Source: an uncultured Candidatus Saccharibacteria bacterium (GTDB lineage Bacteria; Patescibacteriota; Saccharimonadia; Saccharimonadales; Saccharimonadaceae). From it: 12,006 nt of DNA. Under the pieces are notes generated by a model. It saw nothing but the letters and a program-made list of their open reading frames with translations, was not told the DNA's origin and made no database searches. The translations under genes and the position numbers were made by a program. Of this stretch, positions 1 through 5,958 are shown piece by piece. Location of the stretch: NCBI GenBank assembly GCA_937990725.1, contig CALKQS010000012.1:1-12006 (forward strand). The letters are read 5' to 3'. Within the stretch, counting starts at the first letter, position 1. Each line of letters begins with the position of its first letter.

Positions 1-55
1 ATTATGTATGCTTCCCAAGCATGAGACGAGGGTTCGACTCCCTCTACCCGCACCA
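1..55 (+). tRNA. tRNA-Gly (anticodon CCC), 3' part only
   Basis: This is the 3' part of a glycine tRNA reading GGG codons; the acceptor 5' strand and D arm lie before the window. The anticodon stem is 7-11 paired with 19-23 (four Watson-Crick pairs and one T-G), with loop 12-18 and anticodon CCC at 14-16. A four-base variable loop (24-27) precedes a perfect 5-bp T stem (28-32 with 40-44) and a canonical TTCGACT T loop at 33-39. The acceptor 3' strand is 45-51, the discriminator is A52, and CCA is encoded at 53-55. Discriminator A is notable because many bacterial tRNA-Gly have U73. The terminator at 64-99 follows directly. Confidence 0.93.
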
Positions 56-63
56 TGAGGAGG

Positions 64-99
64 AACACCACACGTTGCATGGGGTGTTTTTTATTTTTT
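64..99 (+). terminator. Rho-independent terminator of the tRNA-Gly
   Basis: The arms AACACC (64-69) and GGTGTT (83-88) form a 6-bp stem around a 13-nt loop. The stem runs into T87-92, then A, then T94-99. It lies 8 nt after the tRNA CCA end, so it should end the tRNA transcript. Its T-rich tail runs up to the start codon of the next gene. Confidence 0.75.
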
Positions 100-102
100 A
101 TT

Positions 103-1017
103 ATGTATGATCGTAAGCTTGTCATTGTCCAGAACCCTTATAGCACCCGCCATAGCGAGGTGCAGGCTGGTGTGTTTGATCGGCTTGATGCAGCGGGTAT
201 CGCCTACGATACCATAACGACGCGCTTTTCACGGGCAGAAGACAACATTAGGGATCTTGCCGATCACCTGCCACAAGACGCTCACATCATCAGTGCGGCA
301 GGTGATGGCACAAGTACGCAGGTGGTAAATGCGGGGCTGAGGGCTGAGCTTGATGACGCGGTGTATAGCTTTATTGGCTATGGCAATTGTAACGATCTCG
401 CAAGAGGCCAACGCGATCCTTTACCACTGCTGCAGACCAACCGCCACACTATTATTCATCAGCCACTCTCTATTGAGGTAAATGGTGAGCCATGGCGATA
501 CGCCCCTGGGTATATGACACTTGGCTTAACTGCTCTGATTGCCAGCGGCTTCGCCAGCACGGCATCACGCGAACGCATGCGCCACACACCACCCCACACC
601 AAGCTTGTGCGCAGCATGGGGCAAGTTGCCACCACCTACCTGCGTGCACACGATACCTACTTACCACCATTCACAACCAACCTTTCTACTATAGAACAGA
701 CTAATCTAACCGATGTGATGATGATCAACAGCCAATGTATGGGGCGCCTGATTCGCTCGTCGATCGACTACCCGCAGACCGACTTCTTTGGCTACCGTCA
801 AGCTGACTTCTCGTCTATCTGGAAAAATATCCCCTTTGTCTGCAGTGCCATAGCGGGCCACACACCGGCCGAAAAAATCACTGATATCACACTCACCTTC
901 CGCGAGCCGGCCACCATCCTCGCCCAGACCGAGGGAGAACACGCCGCACTGCCGGCGGTATCGACAATTCGCGCGTATAAAGACCCGGCAAAGGCTATTC
1001 GGGTTGTACGGCCCTGA
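103..1017 (+). CDS. Diacylglycerol/lipid kinase catalytic-domain protein (YegS/DgkB-like)
   Basis: Likely an ATP-dependent lipid kinase of the DAGK catalytic-domain family (PF00781), acting on diacylglycerol or a related lipid at the inner face of the membrane. Counting from the ATG at 103 (304 aa), the N-terminal strand leads to NP at residues 11-12, GDGT at 67-70 is the nucleotide-binding motif, and GYGNCNDLAR at 92-101 matches the family's G-x-GN-x-x-DxAR loop. The length fits the family, about 300 aa. An upstream in-frame ATG at 55 is rejected because it would use the last base of the tRNA CCA and cross the terminator. The chosen start begins MYDRKLVIVQNP, a normal start for the fold. No Shine-Dalgarno is visible; a poor -10-like TATTTT lies at 92-97, 5 nt before the ATG, so expression may be leaderless or by read-through. 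The substrate is not certain. Confidence 0.85.
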   Translation: MYDRKLVIVQNPYSTRHSEVQAGVFDRLDAAGIAYDTITTRFSRAEDNIRDLADHLPQDAHIISAAGDGTSTQVVNAGLRAELDDAVYSFIGYGNCNDLARGQRDPLPLLQTNRHTIIHQPLSIEVNGEPWRYAPGYMTLGLTALIASGFASTASRERMRHTPPHTKLVRSMGQVATTYLRAHDTYLPPFTTNLSTIEQTNLTDVMMINSQCMGRLIRSSIDYPQTDFFGYRQADFSSIWKNIPFVCSAIAGHTPAEKITDITLTFREPATILAQTEGEHAALPAVSTIRAYKDPAKAIRVVRP

Positions 1018-1075
1018 TTACTAACTGCGTGCGTGTATGCATCAGCAAGTTTGCTAGGTTATAGTATTCTATTGG

Positions 1076-1585
1076 TTATGATGCTATGCGTTCGGTAGTT
1101 TCTTCGGCAGCGAGCTGGTCTAATACTGCGTGAAGCTCTTCGCTATACTTCCAGTCAGCAAGTGCAAGCATATCAAGTCCCATGTAGCATGTATCAGGAT
1201 CGATATCACTGTAGCGCTGATACTCCAGGACCTCTGTGAACACTCTACGGATAAGCTCTGGCGTCAGCTGAGCGGCTGTTGATTTCTCATTATCTGAGCT
1301 AAGTGATCCTGCTTCGTGTAAGCCTATCTGTATATTTTTTGCAATATCAGCAGCAAAATCCATTGCCGCATTGGTCTGGATTGCGTATGCATAACGCTGA
1401 TGCCCATCAACTGCAGTGTGAGCAGTGTGCTCTTGTTGTTGGCAGCGCGTGCGCAAATCGTGCCAGCGTTGCTGACCCGACTCATCACTGAAGACAAGGG
1501 ATGCATCAGTCCTATGCTGCCGTTCGTGTTTACGCGTCAGTGCTGTTTTTGAATCATTTTTACCGGGAATCTCAGGGTCTTTCAT
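1076..1585 (-). CDS. Hypothetical protein, 169 aa
   Basis: I do not recognise this protein. It has no signal peptide, no membrane segment and no clear catalytic motif. The first ~60 residues are polar and charged, rich in Lys, Gln, His and Asp, and probably disordered. The C-terminal half, from about residue 105, looks like a small helical domain: an LTPELIRRVFTEVLEY helix, then a YSDIDPDTCYMGLD turn, then an acidic helix ending ERIAS. It is read as a real gene because it has a promoter-like -10 box TATAGT placed 6 nt before the ATG, as in several neighbours, and fills the space between the lipid kinase (convergent) and uvrC. Its function and partners are unknown. Confidence 0.65.
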   Translation of the reverse strand: MKDPEIPGKNDSKTALTRKHERQHRTDASLVFSDESGQQRWHDLRTRCQQQEHTAHTAVDGHQRYAYAIQTNAAMDFAADIAKNIQIGLHEAGSLSSDNEKSTAAQLTPELIRRVFTEVLEYQRYSDIDPDTCYMGLDMLALADWKYSEELHAVLDQLAAEETTERIAS

Positions 1586-1591
1586 GTCAAT

Positions 1592-1620
1592 ACTATAGCA
1601 TGTGGTTGCATATCTGTATA
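1592..1620 (-). promoter_or_regulatory. Leaderless promoter of the 169-aa hypothetical gene
   Basis: The -10 box TATAGT (1592-1597, - strand) is followed by only 6 nt and the ATG at 1585. A weak -35 (TATACA, 1615-1620) is 17 nt upstream. Transcription should start at or next to the start codon. Confidence 0.6.
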
Positions 1621-1655
1621 GTATCCATGCTGGCTTTTATAAATGAGATAGCCAT

Positions 1656-3293
1656 TTATTTCTGATCGACTGCCAACCCCTGCCGAATCTGCGCCGCACG
1701 CGCCTCCCCTACCACTGCCGCTAGCTCTGCCTGGCTGGCGCGCATGATACCACGTACACTACCAAACCGCCGCAGGAGCTTCTGCTTGGTTTTGGGGCCA
1801 ACGCCAGGAATACCATCGAGCGCACTCTTGACGCCGGCTTTGCGCTGCAACGCCGTGTGGTAGCTGACGGCAAAGCGGTGTGACTCGTCACGAATCCGCT
1901 GGAAGAGTTTGGTAATGTCACTGGCTGCAAGCGGCATAGTAGCTACCTGGCTGGTACTGCTGGCTGGTTGTTCCTGCACGGCAGAAGCAGCCTGGGCCGC
2001 CTCTGACTCATAGCCCGCGCTACTCCCGCGCAAATTCTTAGAGTGCGCACCAGCGTTGCGTTGCCCCGGGTGGAGGTTAATCACATAGACATCGCCATCC
2101 TCGTAGACGGTGATACCATTCGGGCGTTCGGCTTGCAGGCGCTGAATATACGCCAGCCCCACCTGCGAGCCAGTTTTATGTACCAGGATCTCTTCCTCAC
2201 GCTTGGCAATGCTAATGATCGGCACACGCACCCCACGCGCATCGCGGGCCGCAATTGCAGCTGCCAGCTGGCCTTTGCCACCGTCAATCAGCAGCAGGCT
2301 CGGCCTTCCCCAGCTCTTGATATGGCGCTCACTCAGGCGGCGAAAGATGACGTCATGCATATTGCCAGTGTCGTCGTTTTTTTCGCTAACTTTGAACTTG
2401 CGGTACTCGGCCCGGTCACTCACCCCATTGCGAAACACCACCATGCTCGCCACCACTTGGCGGCCGCTCATGTGGCTGATATCGTAGCCCTCGATGCGGG
2501 TTGGTGCGCCGGCTAGCCCCAGCAGCGTGGTCAAGTCCGCCAAGGCCCGATCCTTACTAATAGCCAAAAATTCCTTATCGCCAAACATCACCCGGCGCTG
2601 CAGCTCCTGCATGGCGCGCAGCTTGTTGCGCAGCTGGGCGGCTCGCTCAAATTCGTGTAGCCCCGCGGCCGTCTTCATATCGCGCTCAAGCTCGGCAGCG
2701 ATGGCTTTGCGGTTGCCTTTGATGTAGCTTATCAGCGTGCGCAGGTTGGCTTTGTAGGCCTGCGGCCCGTCGCTAACTTTAGGGCTCAGGCCCAAATCCT
2801 CATCTAGCTTTGACTGCCCAGGCCGGCGCTCGCGCGTTAGGTACGGGAAGATTGGCCGCAGGTGGCGCAGGGCTTTTTTGAGCGCAAAGCCATTGTAGAA
2901 GGGGCCGTAGTAGTCAGCGCCATCATCCGCTGGGTTGCGCGTCAAGCTCACCACTGGCCACTGGCTCTTCATGTCGATCCGCACGAAGGTCTGCGATTTA
3001 TCATCACGCAGCAGCACATTGTAGCGCGGCATGTAGCGCTTGATCATCTCGCTTTCGAGAAAGAGGGCGTCCACCTCGCTTTCGGTCTCGATCCAGTCCG
3101 TATCGTGGATCTCCGCCACCAGCGCCATGGTCTTGTTATCCCGCCCGCGCGAATCCTGAAAATACTGCCGCACCCGGTTGCGCAGCACCGCCGCCTTGCC
3201 GACATAAATCACCTCCCCGCTAGCCGACTTATGAAAGTACACCCCCGGGCTGCGAGGCAGTGTTGCGAGCTTGGCATGGAGGGCGGCGTTCAT
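1656..3293 (-). CDS. uvrC: UvrABC system protein C (excinuclease subunit)
   Basis: UvrC makes both incisions around bulky DNA lesions in nucleotide excision repair, acting after UvrA/UvrB. Domains in order: a GIY-YIG nuclease (about residues 13-95, with GVY at 17-19, IYVGKA at 29-34, Arg39/42 and a Glu near 80); a UvrB-binding UVR helix pair (about 200-233); an RNase H-like endonuclease with YDISH (Asp271), LLIDGGKGQ (Asp337) and RDESH (His472); and helix-hairpin-helix motifs near the C-terminus (IPGVGPKTK at 495-503). The length of 545 aa is slightly below the usual ~600. Two oddities stand out. The protein has no cysteine at all, so the [4Fe-4S] site found after the GIY-YIG domain in many UvrCs is absent (region 150-175). 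A polar low-complexity insert of about 50 residues (409-458) precedes the conserved LFQRIRDESHRF segment. The identification is secure. Confidence 0.97.
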   Translation of the reverse strand: MNAALHAKLATLPRSPGVYFHKSASGEVIYVGKAAVLRNRVRQYFQDSRGRDNKTMALVAEIHDTDWIETESEVDALFLESEMIKRYMPRYNVLLRDDKSQTFVRIDMKSQWPVVSLTRNPADDGADYYGPFYNGFALKKALRHLRPIFPYLTRERRPGQSKLDEDLGLSPKVSDGPQAYKANLRTLISYIKGNRKAIAAELERDMKTAAGLHEFERAAQLRNKLRAMQELQRRVMFGDKEFLAISKDRALADLTTLLGLAGAPTRIEGYDISHMSGRQVVASMVVFRNGVSDRAEYRKFKVSEKNDDTGNMHDVIFRRLSERHIKSWGRPSLLLIDGGKGQLAAAIAARDARGVRVPIISIAKREEEILVHKTGSQVGLAYIQRLQAERPNGITVYEDGDVYVINLHPGQRNAGAHSKNLRGSSAGYESEAAQAASAVQEQPASSTSQVATMPLAASDITKLFQRIRDESHRFAVSYHTALQRKAGVKSALDGIPGVGPKTKQKLLRRFGSVRGIMRASQAELAAVVGEARAAQIRQGLAVDQK

Positions 3294-3300
3294 ACTTCCT

Positions 3301-3328
3301 ATTATAGCGCGAAGCTACTGCTTGCCAG
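3301..3328 (-). promoter_or_regulatory. Leaderless promoter of uvrC
   Basis: A perfect TATAAT lies at 3301-3306 (- strand), 7 nt before the uvrC ATG. A possible -35 (CTGGCA, 3323-3328) lies 16 nt upstream, inside the end of the preceding gene. An AGGA in the 7-nt gap is too close to the ATG for normal Shine-Dalgarno use. The box shows uvrC need not depend on the upstream gene although only 21 nt separate them. Confidence 0.65.
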
Positions 3329-4151
3329 TAAATGGCCGGAACAAACGATCGTGCTCGCCTTGAGCAAGCTTAACAGCCCAGTCTCTCGTTTCGAGATCTG
3401 CCAAAAGATGTGCTTTGAGCGCAGTCAAGCCAAGTTTCTGTCGCGCCTGTTTGACCTTCTCTGCTTGCTCAGCAAAGGCAAAAAATTGCTCGCGATATTC
3501 CTTTGGGATGTCGCTGATCTTGCCGTTCGGCATGACAACGTTCTCGAGCCCTGTTAGTTTCCTTTCGTCCTTTTTGCGCACACCAGTAATCGATCGATTC
3601 ATATACGCACCAAGCTGAGCAACGAGGCCAAGGATATTACAAACTGTTTCACCGTCTTGCTCAATACGCCAAGGGTCAAGGCTTTCAAGTGGAATCTTCG
3701 TTTCGCTGCCAGCAAGACGCCAGTAAAGTTCCTTTTCACCCCCGTTACCCTCTTTGAGGTAGCGATCACCAGTGAAGTGGCTCAAACCTTTGAGTGTATT
3801 CATTAGTGGAGTGCCATATGGCCTAAGGCCAAATGCCGAAGGGACAAGTAATCCACCTAGCGCATCTTCCATCTCATCTCGATATGCTGCTACTGTATCT
3901 GTCGTATGCACTAATGTGTCGAGATCCCGTACCGTGCCATTATTCTCACGCCGCCGCGGCAGGTAGATATTACCAATCCGTACCACACGATCATCCCAAT
4001 CGATCTCCTCGGCATGAGTGACTGCGTGTAGACCAAGCCCACCAACCACAGTATAGGGAGCATCTCCCACATCTTCCATCCGATTGTGAAAGTCTGCTGC
4101 AACTAATGTGAAATACGAATTGTCTAGGGTTGTTTCTGGGGATCGTCTCAT
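3315..4151 (-). CDS. Putative nucleotidyltransferase-fold protein, 278 aa
   Basis: The N-terminal part resembles the nucleotidyltransferase superfamily. VVGGLGLHAVTH (residues 35-46) matches the Gly-Gly turn and following helix. After a stretch containing RIGNIYLPRRREN comes a strand TVRDLDTLV (73-81) with Asp76 and Asp78 placed as the metal-binding D-x-D pair seen in AbiEii/MNT-type proteins (pattern GG-x-A-L ... R-x-T-x-D-x-D). The remaining ~190 residues match nothing I know. They contain a segment FGLRPYGTPLMNTLKG, a helical region around 170-185, and a charged C-terminal helix rich in Lys, Gln and Glu (about 220-265). There is no signal peptide or membrane segment. It lies 21 nt upstream of uvrC on the same strand, with its own leaderless promoter. 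It could modify a nucleotide, RNA or protein, or be a toxin-type NTase without an obvious antitoxin next to it. The fold call is an inference. Confidence 0.6.
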   Translation of the reverse strand: MRRSPETTLDNSYFTLVAADFHNRMEDVGDAPYTVVGGLGLHAVTHAEEIDWDDRVVRIGNIYLPRRRENNGTVRDLDTLVHTTDTVAAYRDEMEDALGGLLVPSAFGLRPYGTPLMNTLKGLSHFTGDRYLKEGNGGEKELYWRLAGSETKIPLESLDPWRIEQDGETVCNILGLVAQLGAYMNRSITGVRKKDERKLTGLENVVMPNGKISDIPKEYREQFFAFAEQAEKVKQARQKLGLTALKAHLLADLETRDWAVKLAQGEHDRLFRPFTGKQ

Positions 4152-4158
4152 ACACTTG

Positions 4159-4187
4159 GTTATACCATACTTTTGTGGGTGTGAGAA
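4159..4187 (-). promoter_or_regulatory. Leaderless promoter of the nucleotidyltransferase-like gene
   Basis: TATAAC (4159-4164, - strand) is followed by 7 nt and the ATG at 4151. A weak -35 (TTCTCA, 4182-4187) lies 17 nt upstream. No Shine-Dalgarno fits in the gap. Confidence 0.55.
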
Positions 4188-4319
4188 GTGTTTTGCATAC
4201 TATTGTACGACTCTGTCGTATTAGTTTTTATCTTGTTCGAATCATATCCATGGTATGTTCTATGTGGATACGAAATAAGGCCAAGCCGTTACCCGGCAGT
4301 ACTCACTACACCCTCATAA

Positions 4320-4910
4320 TTATTCTAAAGCTTGGCAAACTCTCTGACGCAGCACCGGCACAACCTCTGTCTCAAACCATGGGTTACGTGCTCGCCAGCG
4401 AGCAGTCAGCGGCGAGGGGTGCACCAGTGGAAAATACTCTGGCAAATAGTGCGCAAAATGCGCCACCGTTTCTGTTAAGTTTTTCTCTGCCTGGCCAGCA
4501 AGGTAGTATTTCTGCGCATAGGTACCAACCAGAATCGTCAAGCGTACTGCTGGCATCTGAGCGCGAAGGCGCGGGTGCCATTTCTTGGCAAACTCTTTGC
4601 GTGGTGGCAAGTCGCCATGCGCACCCTTGCCAGGATAGTAAAAATCCATTGGGATGAGCGCAAAGAGATCGGGGTTGTAAAACTGCTCATCGCTCACGCC
4701 AAGCCACTGCCGCAAGAGGCGGCCACTGGCATCATTCCACGGCACTCCCGTCTCCTGAGCAATACGGCCCGGTGCCTGGCCAACAATGATGATACGCGAG
4801 CTGGCCGAGGCGCTATACACCGGCGGCCAACCCCGTGCTGCAAAATCAGCGTTCATTGGGTCGGTACAAATGTGCTCGTAGAGGAGCGGCTGTGATTGCG
4901 CATTTGTCAT
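4320..4910 (-). CDS. Uracil-DNA glycosylase superfamily protein
   Basis: Probably a DNA glycosylase that removes uracil or another damaged base in base excision repair. From the ATG at 4910 (196 aa): IIIVGQAPG (residues 40-48) is the family's water-activating and phosphate loop; it continues to GVPWNDASGRLLRQWLG (55-71). IPMDFYYPGKGAHGDLPPR (86-104) is typical of a conserved bacterial UDG-like subfamily. LTILVGTYAQKYYL (124-137) forms a core strand. VHPSPLTARW (163-172) is the DNA-intercalating motif-2 loop with its His. The length of ~196 aa is normal. A longer in-frame start at 4961 exists, but the chosen ATG lies 6 nt after the -10 box TATACT and the extra residues would cross that promoter. 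The exact substrate cannot be read from sequence. A weak GC hairpin after the stop is not called as a terminator. Confidence 0.88.
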   Translation of the reverse strand: MTNAQSQPLLYEHICTDPMNADFAARGWPPVYSASASSRIIIVGQAPGRIAQETGVPWNDASGRLLRQWLGVSDEQFYNPDLFALIPMDFYYPGKGAHGDLPPRKEFAKKWHPRLRAQMPAVRLTILVGTYAQKYYLAGQAEKNLTETVAHFAHYLPEYFPLVHPSPLTARWRARNPWFETEVVPVLRQRVCQALE

Positions 4911-4916
4911 ATCTTT

Positions 4917-4945
4917 AGTATAGCGAAGTTGTGCAGTTGGCTCAA
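4917..4945 (-). promoter_or_regulatory. Leaderless promoter of the UDG-like gene
   Basis: The -10 box TATACT (4917-4922, - strand) is 6 nt before the ATG at 4910. The -35 box TTGAGC (4940-4945) is exactly 17 nt upstream. The placement decides the start codon of the gene. Confidence 0.7.
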
Positions 4946-4967
4946 TTGTAGCAAATGCCAATATCCA

Positions 4968-5545
4968 CTAGTCCCCCACCGTTAGCTCGATTATCTTCTG
5001 GAAGGTTTTGCCATTACGGATTGTGAGCTGCTTATAAAACCGGGCTTTGAGCAGCTTTTTATGATAGTTTGATGTGAGATAATCGGCCTGATTGTATTGC
5101 AATAGAAGAACGCCGTACGCCCAAAATAGAGCTGCTCACGATCGTTCGCCCAAGTAGCCGTTTCTGCCTCGATAGCTGCCTTGTCCGCCTCTGGCAAGTA
5201 GAACAGCGCATCCCGTCGGTAGGCCATGTCGTCCTGCCACCAGCTGGGTAACTGAGCTACCTCTTGCCGGAGCGTGGCAGCACTGATGATGATAAACGGC
5301 ACTGGGAAGTCATAGGTCGCGTCAAAATAGCGCGCCAATGTGCGCTGGATCACCTCCTCCGGCTCGCTGCTGTCAAAAAACAGATTGCCACTATTGATAT
5401 ACGAGACAACGCTGCGAAAGCCCAGCTCCATCAAGTCCGCCTTCAGGCGATCCATACTTACCTTATGCCTGCCGCCAACATTAATACCGCGAAGGAGCAG
5501 CGCGTAGCGCATTGATTGTGCTGTAGTGTGGTGGGGTGTGTGCAT
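4968..5545 (-). pseudogene. DUF1697 family protein with a one-base frameshift
   Basis: The protein matches the DUF1697 family of unknown function: MRYALLLRGINVGGRHKVSM near the N-terminus, then VVSYINSGNLFF, then REQLYFGRTAFFY. The start is taken at 5545, where an ATG lies 6 nt after TATAAT; the family-conserved MRYALL begins 11 residues later. The frame open through the N-terminal part drifts after FFY (about 5102) into an unfamiliar tail ending at 4991. Stepping back one base there gives LQYNQADYLTSNYHKKLLKA, RFYKQLTIRNGKTFQKIIEL and a stop at 4968-4970, which is the normal DUF1697 C-terminus. One base therefore seems to be missing near 5098-5112. With it restored the protein is about 192 aa, the family's size. 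The cause may be a real mutation, a sequencing or assembly indel, or, less likely, programmed -1 frameshifting. Confidence 0.85.
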
Positions 5546-5551
5546 AGTGCT

Positions 5552-5580
5552 ATTATACAAGAATACACGGCGAGTGTCAT
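5552..5580 (-). promoter_or_regulatory. Leaderless promoter of the DUF1697 gene
   Basis: The best promoter in the window: -35 ATGACA (5575-5580) and -10 TATAAT (5552-5557) on the - strand with a 17-nt spacer, then 6 nt to the ATG at 5545. Confidence 0.75.
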
Positions 5581-5605
5581 GTTGCTGGGTGATAGTTACT
5601 GCCCA

Positions 5606-5836
5606 CTACTCAGGCAGCAGCCAGTGGCCACCCAGCAAGAAGGTCGCCATATCGGCAAGCAAGATAAGCCCGCACAGTACGATGACCACTGTAATACTTG
5701 AGCGAATCAGCGTGCTGTATCGGGCTCGCACCCGCTCGAACCAGGCTATGAGGGGCTGGTGTCTATCGCACATAATCGCGATGACAAGGCCAAAAAATAG
5801 CCCCTGACTGACAAGCAACCACACGACGTGCACCAT
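5606..5836 (-). CDS. Small membrane protein, 76 aa, possibly a gene remnant
   Basis: I do not recognise this protein. It has two hydrophobic segments likely to span the membrane, about residues 4-22 (VVWLLVSQGLFFGLVIAIM) and 46-68 (a run rich in Ile, Val and Leu), separated by a basic loop, and it ends GGHWLLPE. No Shine-Dalgarno or close -10 box precedes the ATG at 5836, unlike the neighbours. Just upstream, in another frame (about 5840-5894, - strand), lies a further hydrophobic run IATFALIVLAGTVTA. A GTG at 5923 follows TACAAT (5932-5937) by 8 nt. A longer three-helix protein broken by two indels is therefore possible. Either a genuine small membrane protein or a decayed gene fits; the call is uncertain. 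Confidence 0.45.
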   Translation of the reverse strand: MVHVVWLLVSQGLFFGLVIAIMCDRHQPLIAWFERVRARYSTLIRSSITVVIVLCGLILLADMATFLLGGHWLLPE

Positions 5837-5958
5837 GATAACGACAAGCAGTGACTGTCCCCGCTAAGACGATGAGCGCAAATGTAGCGATTGTTTACCC
5901 AGTAAGAAAGATACGCAGCTCACTTCAAGCTATTGTACGCCGCGCAAAGCACCTGCTC

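Noticed and set aside
55..102. A longer start for the lipid kinase at the ATG at 55
   Set aside because: It begins on the last base of the tRNA CCA end and reads through the tRNA terminator; the family fold starts at 103.
1018..1075. Shared terminator between the convergent lipid kinase and 169-aa gene
   Set aside because: Only a 5-bp AGCAA/TTGCT stem with a 2-nt loop and no T run on either side.
2043..2516. A 157-codon + strand reading frame inside uvrC
   Set aside because: It lies fully antisense to the conserved UvrC endonuclease domain.
2862..3557. A 231-codon + strand reading frame opposite uvrC and the nucleotidyltransferase-like gene
   Set aside because: It is the antisense of two well-supported genes and crosses their junction; no promoter or ribosome site is seen.
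4278..4310. Possible terminator after the UDG-like gene (GCCG/CGGC hairpin)
   Set aside because: The stem is only 4 bp and the following sequence is only weakly T-rich.
4130..4657. A 175-codon + strand reading frame over the UDG-like gene's end
   Set aside because: More than half is antisense of the UDG-like coding region and the rest shows no domain or start signal.
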